DNA from: Durusdinium trenchii
Taxonomy: Eukaryota > Sar > Dinophyceae > Suessiales > Symbiodiniaceae
Assembly: GCA_963970005.1 (NCBI GenBank)
Contig: CAXAMN010018890.1
Location: forward strand, 2,420,943-2,484,942
Direction: 5' to 3'
Length of the DNA stretch: 64,000 nucleotides
The notes under the pieces are model-generated. The model made no database searches, was not told the origin of the DNA, and saw nothing but the letters and a program-made list of their open reading frames with translations. Both the position numbers and the translations under genes were made by a program. This document shows, one piece after another, positions 34,693-46,675 of the stretch. Position 1 is the first letter of the stretch, and every line of letters starts with the position of its first letter.

Positions 34693-36114
34693 GTCATCGT
34701 CATCGTCAATGGGATATACCGATATACCCAAGGCCCAAGGTTGTTTCATGTTTCCAATCATCCATTTAACAAGGATGATGGATGTAGATCCCTCATTTGC
34801 ACGCCTCTAATTGATGGATGGTGATGTGTTTTTTGGGAGGACAACAGGAGGTGAACTCGTGGTTTGTTCCGTTGCCACCAATCAATCAGTGCTCAGTGTT
34901 CATGTAATTTCACCTACTCGACGTTCGGTAAACTCTGAACACCAGGGCGGTGTCGAAGAAAGTAGCCACGAGACCCTGTCATCACCCAAGTTCCTCCACC
35001 TCATCACAGTTTGAGGTGCATGACCACTCAACCTTGTTCAAAATCAAAGGAAATGACATGATGACATGTGATTTGAAAGAGAAAAGGGATGTCTTTGCTG
35101 TGGCAAGAGGCTCAATAGACGTTTCCCTTCCCATCGGTGAAATGGACTTCCAAATTCGAAAGGCGACCTCATTCCCATTCTTTGAAGCAGGAACTGCTGG
35201 GGGAGGCAGTGTTGGGTTGGTTGCTCCTTCACTGTTTCTCCTGGTTTCTTGTTCCAGCTGTTGGTTTTTTTTCAGGCTTCTTCCAACATGCCATGTCCGG
35301 TTGTGCCAGGTCTATGGGTCTTGCCCCATGTGAAGAGCCTCCTGTTCCCCCTGGACGAGCAACACTTCCGGAGCGAGTTTCGACACCTCAGTGACTGGAC
35401 TTGGCTTCGTTTTGGGTCTCGAAATGGAAAAGCCAGGATTTAGAGACGGGATGTTGCTGATGTTGAGTGAAGAAGCATCGATGAAACATCTTTCATACTA
35501 TATTCCTGCATATGATATGCCTGTTCAAAAATCACACTGTTCTTATCCTGGCCTTGTCCATTTCATTGGTCCTACTTGATGATTAGGCTGGAGCTGGCTC
35601 GATCAAATCAGTAGAGAAGGTCAAGAAGGAGTAGACACATGTTGTCCAACAGGTCAGCAACCGCCTGGGCACTGTAAGCGGTTCCCCATAATCTCCCCGG
35701 CAATGGTTTTAGCATGTTTTAGCCACAGATAGACCCTCAGAAGAACATAGAAGAGCATCTTCCAAACGCAAAGGTCCATGTTCAGCTTCCGTAGTCAGGG
35801 ATTTCAAGGGAGAGCATGTCAAGTAAATGTGTTTTCATTTATTTGCTGTAAATCCACCAACTTGTCTATCGTTATTTTGTGTGTGTGTGTGTGTTTGTCA
35901 TACATGCGGCCATAGAGCGGAAAGGGCACAAAATTATGGTGACGGTGGTTTTCTTTATCTTCGTTTTTGTGAGAGCAAAACCCCAGGCTTCCAGAGGCTT
36001 CCGAGAGTGTTCCCTGCACTTCGCTTTTTGGCGCTCTTGTTCTGCGACCTTTGGGAAGCCGGCTCCGACGGTTCGGAGAATGCGGTTCAGAGGATCAGGT
36101 CCAGATACACCGAG
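32698..36114 (+). CDS. Leucine-rich-repeat-like protein, at least seven exons
   Basis: Exon candidates: 32698-about 32833 (KYSNLERIVLEK, NKKSLTSLE), 33160-about 33268 (VKNVQVLNVYVQHLYK), 33419-about 33600 (LLRLVFGRLQRLALRGNDW), about 33964-34120 (HLANLLQLSLTWDSP, ADLRRLRSLSLQG), 34365-34483 (FLQSLVGFINRHRNSLEELQ), about 35310-35395 (VLPHVKSLLFP) and 35987-36114 (FQRLPRVFPALRFLALLFCD). The recurring L-x(2)-L-x-L pattern, one or two repeats per exon, resembles irregular F-box/RNI-type leucine-rich repeats used for protein binding; no F-box is seen. Acceptors are AG; the last two clear donors are GT. Several ends are approximate. Both ends of the gene may be missing. It lies between dipeptidase exons 21 and 22 on the same strand. 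Family assignment is by pattern, not by a known homologue. Confidence 0.6.
34656..34707. repeat. (CAT)n microsatellite
   Basis: About 17 ATC/CAT triplets with three CGT interruptions near the 3' end, in an intron of the LRR-like gene. A (GT)n tract follows at 35879-35894 and a (GA)n tract at 36784-36800. Confidence 0.95.
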
Positions 36115-36965
36115 GTGCGCGGGAGGGGGAGGCAGCGCTGGAAGGAGCCAGTGAGACGCTATGAGACAGACAGTAGTAAGCTTTGGATGAGGCACATCGA
36201 CCTTTTGTATGCCAGATCGGGATGTCGCTTTGATACCCCCCATTCAACTTCGATTATGTTGAACCAAGGTGATATTAGATTTGTTTCAGCCATGATATGC
36301 ACAAAGATGTTTGTGGGAAAAGGCTTGCTGAGGTGTCAGCACTTGGCAGACGCAGGGCACCCTGAAATTGGTCCCTCGGACATTGATTCCTTGGTTGCAT
36401 CCTTTGATTCAAAGCTGCAAGGCTTCAATCAGAACCATTCTCGTGCATAGATCAAACATGACGCATTTCTTGAAGAAAGTGTTCCTGTTTTTCTGGTGTG
36501 GATCCCAGATTGTGTTTGTGGCTGGCTGTGGCGCCGCTTTTGAAGAGACCAGTGCCACCAGTGCCTCGCAGTCACCCCTTCGCCGGTGCAGGTCTACCAG
36601 ATGAACAGCTCTTTGCAACGGATCATTGCACCCAGCCTTGTCAGCAAGACGTTTCAAATGTTATTTTTCCACTTGTTTGCCGCAAAAAAGCATGTTGGGA
36701 GGCTCTGAGGCTCAGGGACTAGGCCTGTAGCTGCAGGCTCGCGGTAGCCGTAGCCTTTGGCTAATCTCATGGAGAGGAAGCTGGAGAGAGAGAGAGAGAG
36801 CACAAAAAAAGAGGGGTTTGATGAGGTATGTGTGTGTGGACCGGACTTCTCGATCAGCACCTCACCATCCGTTGACACCCGCTCCATCCGCTTCTACTGA
36901 TGGGACGCCGCAAAACATCGGGCCAAAAAGGGGGTCGTGTAAACCTTCGCGGGGTTCTTTTCAAG
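36115..36965 (+). other. Intron or intergenic sequence after the LRR-like gene
   Basis: No firm exon. The frame of the last LRR exon stays open to 36450, but the downstream part lacks the leucine pattern. Confidence 0.4.
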
Positions 36966-37061
36966 GAGTTCTGTGACATCTACAACGACGTCCTGCCCTT
37001 CGAGGGCTACACCGAAGAGATTTGTTCGGACTGGGGCTCCAGCTTCACGCCCGTGGAGCAG
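36966..37061 (+). CDS. Unassigned 32-codon exon
   Basis: A clean exon: AG acceptor, 96 nt, GT donor after CAG. It reads EFCDIYNDVLPFEGYTEEIC then SDWGSSFTPVEQ. Composition is strongly coding-like. It could be a further exon of the LRR-like gene or of the dipeptidase. I recognise no family. Confidence 0.5.
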
Positions 37062-38597
37062 GTCGGCATAGCTTCCGGCGCATTCGATCGAACGGTGGAA
37101 CCATGTGGGTTGTTCCATCACACCTGACTGGAAGGGCTACGCCCCAAGATGGTCCGCCCCATTCCGCACGCCAGACTATTTCCTACATAAATCTTGAGAC
37201 TCTCTCCAATGCAGATCTACGTATATAATGCGGCAATGCATTGGAAAGTTTCTGAAGAAGCATGGCTGTCCCAGTGTATGGGCGTCCGGTGTTTCATACC
37301 AACCTCATTCCCTTTCCTGGCGCATCACATGTGTTTACTATTTCCTACCCAACACCTGCACGCATTTAGGACATTTAATTATAAGGCCAATGGCTTCAAT
37401 GGAACCCAAATTGTCCCTGCCCAGGCCATTGACGCAAACGTGATTGTTTGGTCCAGCTCGACCGACCGGCGTTTCTACCATGCTTCCACGCTGCAGTGGA
37501 CTCCCTTCAGGGAGCCCTGGTCAAACATTTTCTTCAAGTGACGTGACCAATGGAATGTCGCACATTTTCGTCGCCATGTTCGTTGCTTGAGGGATTTCTC
37601 TCGTGGAGAGCTATGAGCAAAGCTGAGCTGCGGGTCACGTCACAGTCAGCTTGGGGGACGTCCTTCGTGCTCTCGGCCTCCCGTGTCGAACGACCAGATG
37701 GCCCGCCATCCTCTTCGGACGGAGGAGCCGCTTGAAGAGGGTCCTCGCTGCCCACCGCTCGCACCGCTGGAGGTGCCCTTTTAAGCGGCTGAGGTGAAAA
37801 AGGATGCCCCAGTGTGTCAAAAGGGGATTCAAGCACACAAGGGATCACAAGACACATCCCACTTTTACATTGCAGGTAGGACATGCGAGGGGGTGGGACA
37901 TGCTCCAATCGCAGTCTCTGATGGGGCGCCGGATGAGACTGCATCAGTCTGAAACGGGGCAAGTGCAGCCGTTTCATTGCATCTCCTTTAGAGAAGAGAC
38001 CAACAAACTAACTTTCACCTCTATGTCCGGTCATGTCCAGTCTTGTTAATGAGTGATTCATCGCCAGGTAGGCCAGTGCCAAATCCAGCAAAGCCAGTTA
38101 GCCTGTGGTCCAAGCCAATCACCCGCTCGATGAAAAAAGCAAACACCATGGGCTCTTGGTTTCAAGGCCTGGGCCCAGTGAAATCCCTTGGTTGAAGCGC
38201 AATCATCCATGTGGGCTGGTCGCGGATCCATTGGTAATGGAGAGTCTCCACCCAAGGCCAATTGATAAGGGAATCAACTGGATCAACATCAAGTTTTTGT
38301 CGTCATGGTCAGATGTGACGACCATTGCGGTCACCCCGAGGGTTCCTCAAAGCCTTGGGTGCCTACAGGGTGTAGTGTTCAAGTTGCAGCTTCCAGACCA
38401 GAAGCTGCTTGGTCTTGCACTCCTCTACACTATTGTCAGACAGCAAAAGCGCCATCGATAGACTTCTCCAGCACCCTCCAAGCTTCGATTTGAAGCGCAG
38501 ACCACAAAAGCAAGTACCATGATGAAACAGATCAGCGCAGGGCTTTTCTTCGAACTCCAATCCATACCAATTCTTGGCCCATGCCCTGGCCACTGAG
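37062..38597 (+). other. Mostly non-coding, with weak exon-like islands
   Basis: Short coding-like islands occur near 37430-37540 (VIVWSSSTDRRFYHAS) and 37612-37735 but lack clear splice sites or family matches. Confidence 0.4.
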
Positions 38598-41500
38598 GAA
38601 CAGTACGTCTATCCAAAGGTCCAACGCTTACAACGAGAAGTCTACCACGAGACCCAAGAGGCCATCGACCACGCCGCACGGACGCCCAGAGTCGCGTGCA
38701 CGGTGTGGGGGCTCGGACTGTGCTCGGGCTCCAGTTGCTCGGCCGGTTCCAGAAAGAAGGTACCGAAAGTCAGCCATTCCCATGTGACATGGATGGTCAT
38801 GGGGCACTTGTTTTGCATGTGTTTTGTTTAAACTGTTGCAGGAGTTCGAGTTTCAACATCACCGCCCTTTGTGTGAAGGTATGCCGTAGGTCAAAAGCAC
38901 GGTCAAAGACCTAATTGTGCTTTTGGCTTATTTTGGTAAGCCAAGCCGCACTTAAAGAGCACCAGAATTCCCTGGCTTTTTGGACTTGAAGAGTAGGGTT
39001 GATGGGCCCTTGCAACAGTTTGGGCCGTCATGGAGTCAGAATTATTTCATATTCTTTCCATGTTTGTGTGATGTTGAATCCGCAAAGGTTGGTAAATTAG
39101 AACGATGCCAGATCTTCTTCATTTGACAGACTTACATTACATGCCGCCGATGTGAGTTTGGTGATTGACAATCATTGAAGTGTGTTGTTGAATTCGCTTG
39201 TTTTGTGCGAAAGCTCTTCACGCGCGCAGATGTCCATCAAAGACGGGTAGCTCAGAAGGACACAGATATCAGATATCCCACAAAATGCACCACGGAGCTT
39301 GTGTGGCTCAGGATTCCACAGATTCCACCGATCGTTTGCGCATTTAGTCCCTGGAGTGCCTCCAATCATCATCTCTCAGGAGAGCTCCCTTGACTTGGCG
39401 GAGCGGGCCAGCCACTGGGTCGCGGCGGTTCGCTGTGGGGCTGGTTGAGCGGATGGTTCGCTGTGCCGATTTGGCCCGGCCATTTCTTGAGAACGGATGT
39501 AAAACTGAATGGCCAGTTAATCATATTCATGTACCGACTCCAACCCGAAAAGTGCTGGTAGAGGTGTGCTACAAAGTATTGAGAGTCTCCGTGGTTGGAA
39601 GGAACTTTGATCAAGATTCGAGGGGGGATGCATCGGTCTGTTGAAGGGGACTTGCAAGTGAATCAGCATCAAGTCCCGCACACATCCGCACACGATAGGC
39701 AATCAAGTACTAGAAGTTGCACTTGTTCAGGATCACATCATGGCACATCATTCTAAAAGCCAGGCGTCACATCATCCTTTGAGGTCGGGTTCGGTGGAGC
39801 GGTTGAGGCCAGATCCAGCGGAAGGTGACCGAGGAGTGGTGGCGCCTGGCAGAACAGATGGTGGCCACTGGGATTTTAACCATGATGACACATTCAGGTG
39901 AAGCATATGCAGTGGATCAGAGAAAGGTGGAAAGACATACATACACAAGAGCAAAAGTAGACAACAAATAGATTCGATTCGACGTGGTTCCCAGCATAGA
40001 ATCTTTGAACGTACAACATCAGAACGAATCACAGTCCGGCGGCAAATATTCGCGTGATGGCATTCTCACTTCAGCAAGATCTAGCATTGTGGCCTCATGT
40101 GTCCTTGAGAATGTTTGAGGTTGCGTTCTGAAGTGTGTGTGTGTGTGTATGTTTGATTATTGTTATATATATATATATAGGAGTCGAGTAAATTACTCAT
40201 CATGGATAAGAAGACATATACACCTGTCGGGGACTAGGCCCTCAGCAAGCAAGATTCTAGGCCACAGAAAGATTGCAGTCCAATGGTTTCATCCCAGAAG
40301 GTCCTGCACTTGCTAAACAGAACATAGAAAACATACCAACAAAAAGACAGAGAGGTGGAACGTTGTGTACTTCAATTGTTCTGCAAAGATCATGAGAACA
40401 CCGACTTTGGGTCACTTGAATGTCGAAATTGAAACTTGTGCCAGTTGAATTGCCGAAGGGTTTTTGTCAAGACATTAGCATCTAGAAGCCATTAGCAGCC
40501 CGTCGCTTGTCCTACAATGTCCTCCACTTGGATCTGGCAGTCTGTGCGTCCCAAATTTTTGTGAAGGGATCTCAAGATCAATGGACTTGGCACTTCGGAT
40601 GGTACGCGGACCCTGAAGAAAAGAAAGCTTCTCAGAAGTAGTTCGAGTGGCGAACTGCTGCGCTCAGGTTCGCTACAATGATCATTTCTACAACTTCCCG
40701 GAGTCCGACCCGACCAACGTCACCAGCCTGAACAGCTTTGTGGTGAGGATGTTTGAACAGCTTTGTGGTGATTCCTTGATGAAGTTTTGCTTGCCTCTCC
40801 AGTATTCAATCTGTCGTTCCAAAGGCTTAAGGCCTCAGCGGTTGTCGGATCAACCCAATATTTTCTGGAGGCTTCTATTTAGCCACACACCACTGTAAGT
40901 AGGTGGCGCCAGTTTTTCGACCAAGACAGAAACGATTTTAGAAGATAGAAGATCTCCCAGATTCGAGGCATATCTTCCTTGGATTTATTCCTCGGATTTC
41001 ACATGTTTTGGCTGTTGTGGTGTTCACTCATGTTGCTCATGAGACTCATGAAGCAAAGCCAAGAGGACCACCGAGGGAAAACCATCCAAAATAGCTTTAA
41101 CAAGTCAGATACAGTAAATGTGTCGACCACAATATGCGGAACACCCAAACAGGTGTGGGATTGTGTTGAATGCTCAAGCATGTTCTTAAGATGTCTTAAT
41201 ATGTTCGTATATTATTTACTATATAGGTTCAGTTGGGATGTCAAAGTTTGGCCTTCAGCATTTGGCTGCATCATATGCAAGGGAGGGGCGAAAAGACACG
41301 AGGTTGGCAGCATCGGGTATCCCGCGTTTTGGTTGGAGATGATTGGGTATGACCAGGAGTTCTACAGGCTGGAGACGGGTCAAACAGTGGGAGGCGTTGC
41401 GGCTTGATCGTCTTGAGTCCTGAGCACCACCCGAATCAGACAAGGAAGAGTCTATCAAATCTAATCAATCAAGTCCAAACTAGTCCAAACAACATAGTAA

Positions 41501-42266
41501 TATAAACATCATTGAGTTCAAAAAGGACCCCACCACGGTCGGTCCCTTACGGTCCGTCTCGCCCAGTCCCATGCACGGCTGGACATGCGGACATCGGACA
41601 GCGCGGGATCGGCTGCCGATCGGCGCATGGAATCACCCCCGTTTCGCCCCTTTTGGATTGTTGAAGAGATGTTTCTCTTGGAGTTTTTGTTCTGAGATGC
41701 AGAGAGTGTGTTGCTTGACTTAAGCCGATGTGGTCTCTTACGGCCTATGGGCGTGCGAAAGGTGGTTTTGTATTTCCCCTGGAGTTCGTTGTTCAGGTGC
41801 TCCCCCAGTTCCCAGGACGGAAAAAACACGGAAAAGACACACTCAACACAACTAAGAACACACGAACAAGAGCCACCAAACACTGCGACCCTTCGTCGGG
41901 TGAGTTCACCGGAACGACCCGTTCTCTCCACGCCGCCGGCGGTGAAACACCACACTGTGGTGCCAGTGAGATGACTCATTGGACTGCCCCCAGTCCAACA
42001 CCATGTTTTTGTCGCCGGCTGCACTACTTGGGCCTTAAAAAAAATCACTAGTCTCCTTTTGCAAGAAACATGGGGAAAAAGGGGGGATACAACTAATTGG
42101 GCTCGGTCCCAAAATGGTCGACCAAACTGGGATTCGAAACGCCCACAGTGTGAGACGCCGCGAGACGTACACCGTACGTCGATGGTGTGAGAATTGGTCC
42201 CTTTGATTCAGGCCGCATTGGTTTCAACGATCGCCATGGGTCCCCAAGATGCTGCCGGATGCCATC
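38598..42266 (+). CDS. Peptidase C69 dipeptidase, C-terminal exons 22-26
   Basis: Exons 38598-38688 (EQYVYPKVQRLQREVYHETQ), 40541-about 40620 (QIFVKGSQDQWTWHF), 40668-40742 (VRYNDHFYNFPESDPT), 41303-41367 (VGSIGYPAFWLEMIGYDQEF) and 42212-about 42266 (PHWFQRSPWVPKMLPDAI). In the longer eukaryotic C69 proteins I recall, the C-terminal part runs (E)YVYP.V..LQ, then W...AD..V.RYND..YNF, then (I)GYP.(F/W)(F/W)LEMIG, then (R)PHW. The order and motifs agree. Phases match for the last three joins (GT donor at 40743, GC donor at 41368). The exon at 40541 is the least certain. The exons that should link SAWW (26,595) to YVYP were not identified with confidence, so a paralogous copy is possible, but a single gene is the simplest reading. 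Confidence 0.72.
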
Positions 42267-42606
42267 AAGGATGACCCGTTATTCTTTTTCGGGCGTGGCG
42301 GGATGAGAAACGGGAAGCATGGAGGCCTGGCATGTGCTGCTTTTGGTGGATCCCGGGCTGGGAAGATTGAAGAATTCACTCCAATGCCACCAGCAGCTTG
42401 TCAAGGGGTATTACTTTGGTGGGTTGAGCCTTGCGACGTTCATCACTCCGGCCAGAATGTGAATATACTGACTGTGGTCAAAAGAAGACACTGTAGGATT
42501 TCTGTTCAGCAAAAGAACTGCCACACCGTACCCAGGCGTTGAACGCAGCCACCCAGGTCTTCCAGAAATTCCGTCCACATCCGTCCACCGTGCTGGCGGC
42601 TCTCAG

Positions 42607-42729
42607 GAGCAGCTGGGCACCCCGCCCGAGTTCCTGGCAGAGGCGGCCCGAGTTCCGGGTGGCACGAACGGCGAGACGGGGAAAGGGAGTCTGGGCGGGA
42701 GTCTGTCCGGCGAGACGGGTTTGGGAATG
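42607..42729 (+). CDS. Candidate 3' exon, 41 codons, Gly-rich
   Basis: AG acceptor, 123 nt open, then a strong ATG/GTAAGT donor. Reads EQLGTPPEFLAEAARVPGGT then NGETGKGSLGG. It follows the last clear dipeptidase exon by 0.34 kb and may be its C-terminal tail. No family recognised. Confidence 0.5.
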
Positions 42730-42790
42730 GTAAGTCCGCAACAGGCAAAAGTGTAACAAAACAGTACCAACCGCCCATAGTTTGGGGTTG

Positions 42791-42904
42791 GGGGGTCGCT
42801 TGTGCACCGCGGAATTGTCTCGCTTGTGCACCGCAGTATCCCCCATATCAGGTCCAGCGAGACAAATCCGCTGTGCGCAAGCAAGACAATTCCGCGTGGT
42901 GACT
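42791..42904. repeat. Hairpin-forming GC-rich repeat
   Basis: TGTGCACCGCGGAATTGTCT (42807-42826), with a second TTGTGCACCGC at 42833, faces its near reverse complement CTGTGCGCAAGCAAGACAAT (42870-42889). Related direct and inverted units recur at 43631-43735. Confidence 0.75.
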
Positions 42905-43060
42905 GCAAATCGCAGCCCTCCAGGAAAGACAATCGCAGCTCTACCATATGGTTCCTTCCCGCGCAATTGTTTTTGCAGTTTGTCAGCGATGGCAACCTTT
43001 ATAGATCACAGAACATGGCAATCCTTGCGTCACAGAAACTGTGTGAATCGGTTGCTCGCA

Positions 43061-43500
43061 GATGTAAGGTGTGATGATGTGGCCACGGGCAAATCATTCC
43101 AATAGCCGTCAGCCCACCCCACCGCCCCACCCCACCCCACCACGATGTAAGATGTGATGATGTGGCCATGGGCCAATCATTCCATTAGATCCCTGCCCAA
43201 TCCCACCCTCCACACCCCACCACATGAAATGTAGGACCTGTACAGATGGCACTTCTATATCCATGGTACTTGTCATATCGTTGTACGACTCTGTAGGCTG
43301 AAGGGAGACTGCGTTCCGCATGTACAAGACACGAACGGGCTATCCTTCTACAGGGTACGCCTGAGTCATTCTTTCACCCCACCCATCGATGGCCAGCCTC
43401 AGATCGCAGAGTACTGGCCACCCTTAGATCGTAGAGAACTGGATGTAAGATGTGATGATGCGGCCATGGGCCAATCATTCCATTAGATCCCCAGCCACCC
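43061..43500. repeat. Three dispersed copies of a ~55-bp repeat
   Basis: Copies at 43061-43110, 43144-43195 and 43442-43494 share GATGTAAGATGTGATGATG followed by GGCCATGGGCCAATCATTCC. The first two are separated by a CCCCACC-rich tract. Confidence 0.85.
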
Positions 43501-43630
43501 CACCACCCCCAGCTGCCACTAACGCGTCAAAGAGATGTATGGAGGAGATCCGTGGTGCGTGAGTGATCATGGCTGTGGACTCTGACCTTTGGTGCCTAAT
43601 TCATTTTGGCAACCCTTACAGCAGTTTAGA

Positions 43631-43735
43631 GCTCCGTGGTGCGCAGTGCGTAAGTGATCCAAATGTGTGGTGCGTAAGTGATCCAAAATGCTGTGGTGCG
43701 CAAGTGAGACAAATCTGTGGTGCGCAAGTGATCCA
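43631..43735. repeat. Tandem ~26-bp repeat, four units
   Basis: Units of GTGGTGCG(C/T)AAGTGATCCAAAT-type sequence. The last two match the reverse complement of 42800-42845, giving a larger inverted repeat of about 0.9 kb. Confidence 0.85.
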
Positions 43736-46585
43736 CCGCCCATAGTGTGGGAGATGCTGGGTGGAAGTAAATTCATTTCTGTCTGTTCAAAATTGACGCA
43801 CTTCTGTACGGTTTTGGTAAAGCTTCCTTCTTCCAGGAAGTCCAGTCTAAACCTTTACTACCCATAGGCCCCGGAGTGCAGGTATCAAATTGAGGATGGC
43901 TTTCCAGTTGAAAGTTTTGTAAGTGGTTTAAATCCGAAGGGCCTGTGCCATGAGGTATCATGAAACTTTGTCGTGTGTGATTGGGCACTTGGGTTCGATG
44001 ATGGGATCGGTGTTGTCAAAAGACTGCCCCAAAGCACAACCTGACCAAATCGAACTGCTTGAAAATGACCCGCAGGACACCCACCTCATCCCACCTCCAA
44101 AATTAGTCAGTCATAAATGTGTATTACAGGTGTCCACTGGGACACTGTGTCCACCTTGATCGGCGATCGGAGGCTTTGACCTGGGCGTTGTCACCATCCC
44201 CCCCCACGCTATGCAACTCGGACTAAGGTTTAGAGTTCAAAGTGCGAACTCAGTCCAGGCGTTGAGATTATAATCAAACCGCTGGTGCTGACAAAGGCAC
44301 AAAGGTGATGAAACCGTGAAACGCCTCGTGGAGGTGATGAGATCGTGCACTCGGCGTTCATAGGAACTGAGAAGGTTCATTTGGGGAGGGAAATATAGAA
44401 ACAGGATGAAACAGGGAAATGCCATCCATGGGTTCCCTAGCAGCCTAGCAATCGCATTGCTTCGGTACCCACCGAATCCGAATCCGAGCGACTGAGGCCT
44501 GCTGTTGCTCCTTCCTCTCACCTCGCTGATGACCTACTTGGTCGGCTACCGCCGAGGCAAAATCAGAAGGATCAGGAGAAGAACATCAGAAAAAGTTCAC
44601 GTGGAGGGATGATGGCTACAGCATGCGACAGCCAAAAGAATACAAATTGCTGATCTGATCATCCTCAAACAAGTCACTCAACCAACACAACCAACTTAGC
44701 GGCTTAGCATGGAGGTTCTTGTGCTGCATATGGCGTACACAGTTTTCCTGTGTGCAGATCGCTGCCTGTGGAGGCCTGCAAGCTGCTCAGCAAGACATCT
44801 ACTGCCAGTTGAGCGCGTAGGCACCGACGGCCAAGATGAAGCTTTGCCATTGGGTTTTGGGATTGTCACCCCCAGCTGAGGTGGTCCTTGCACAGATGAA
44901 TGAAAGACACCAGCATATTTTGCCTTGCAAGCACTCTTTTGGAAAGCCCTGATGAGGCTGAAAGCTTTCTCTTTCTTTTTGCTTAGCTTTTGGATGGTCT
45001 GGAGTCTGGAGCCTGCTTGAGTAGTAAATTAAGGTCAGCCGAAGAGTCACTTTGGGATCAAAGATTTTCCCAGCGAATGTATCCTACAGATTAATGGGAT
45101 GTTCCATGCTCCCTAAAGAAGGCTTCTCACACACCCTGCAGACCCCTCCTCGATCTTTCGTGCGGTGCAAAGATGTATAGTGTTTTGAGGCATCTTAAGA
45201 TGCAGACCAGCATGCGGAATCCTCCAAAATGTTGCAAACCATGGCAAACCACCCAAGTTCGGAGGACGATTGGTGAGCCGTATTACTGTGTTCCATTGTG
45301 TTCCATGCATCAATTCTCACCATTTTGGGCTGCACTTGCAGCGCGGGCTCCCAGAGTGCAGACAACAAGTGTGCCGCCGTGGTTGTGCCAACTTGCCTGT
45401 TGAACACGGTGGAGAGGGATGGGTCAAATGGGGCTTTCCTGTTGCAATGTTTGGTCACAGAATTGCAAACCAGGTGATGTTCACAGCTAGAACACCCGCA
45501 AAGAACTAGGTTTTGTTTGCAACGCTTCTTGTTTTCTACAGGCTTTGCCAACTGAAGACTTTGCTTGCTTATGATTATTTTTTATAAATAGTATATGAAT
45601 ATCTATGAACATGTAATATATAAAGATGCTAACACTTCATGAAACAGTGTCAAACGACCGAACCCTGATGGAACAGATCTAATAGTTGGGCATCGTTGTT
45701 CCAAGTGAAGTGAACTTGTAGTAATTCAGTAATTGTGTTGGGCTGAGTCCAGTGTGAAAGACCCAAGTTGTTTGCTGCTTGGCCACCCGAAGAAATGGGA
45801 ACTACTTGTCATGAACATAGCATGGACATTGAAACTGCTGTATGTTTGATCTTCTTCAAGACCTGGCAGATTTCCAAATTCATGTCAATGACCAGCGTAC
45901 CAGGTGGAGTCCGAAAGCAAAGACTCTTAAGAAGTGCACTTCTTAGGTGCCTGTGCTTTTGACCCAGACCTCGAAAAACGCTCTTGCGGTCTAATGTGCC
46001 TAGATCCGACTGGTCGGTATTTTGCGGATGAGAAAGGCCTGGTGCCTCCGATGCTGAGCAGGGCTGCTGCAGTTTCAGTCTTCGTCAATGCTGTCATCTT
46101 GGTGTAAAAGCACCCCATGGAACGATGTGGAAAGCCATGACATGACATGAGTGAACGCAGCTTTAAAAACCCTCCATAAACCCTCCATATGAAGAGGTTT
46201 GACAATTCAACTGGATGGTTTCTTAACCAACTACACTAATCTCACCAAAACTCAAAACATATCCAAACCAACAAATGACCACAGCTTTAAGGTCAACCTC
46301 ACCATACCTCCATGAACTTGGTTTGTTGGTAGTTATTTTTCAGTTTTTCGGTGCGTAACTGATGGACAGAACATGAGTTTAAGGGTTTTCGGTGGTTCGC
46401 GTGTTAGGGACAAGCCAATTAGGAGGCAATGGCTAGACTACCATAGGACGTAGGAGGTGAGCCCGCGTGCAAAAGGCCATGTCTTGAGCACTAGCCATGT
46501 GCTGTAGCGTTGTTCTTGATCATTTGCGTTATTCAATATATATATATATATAATGTATTTAATAATATTTAATACAAACTGATAG
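43736..46585. other. Long stretch without supported genes
   Basis: ORFs here are short and lack family matches or paired splice sites. A TA tract lies at 46535-46553. A short coding-like island near 45326-45420 is not convincing. Confidence 0.5.
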
Positions 46586-46675
46586 CGGCGGACGGCTGGC
46601 TCTACTTTGGTACCGAATCTTGGGATCGTTCACTGATGCGGACATCCAGGACATCCAGCGACCTGAGTGCCATGT
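46586..46675 (+). CDS. Unassigned exon candidate
   Basis: After an AG acceptor the frame reads ADGWLYFGTESWDRSLMRTS, similar in character to a beta-propeller or carbohydrate-enzyme strand, but I recognise no family and no clear donor. A competing frame (GSFTDADIQDIQRPE) is also open. Confidence 0.3.

Noticed and set aside
36745-36770. Possible dinoflagellate spliced-leader relic (CCGTAGCCTTTGGCT)
   Set aside because: Only a partial resemblance to the known leader; key bases are missing and there is no retrocopy attached.
42060-42160. Possible tRNA (GATTCGAA-like T-arm on the minus strand)
   Set aside because: No matching acceptor stem or D-arm could be found by eye.
43061-43745. CRISPR-like array of spaced repeats
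   Set aside because: Spacing is irregular, copies are few and diverged, some are inverted, and the genome is eukaryotic.
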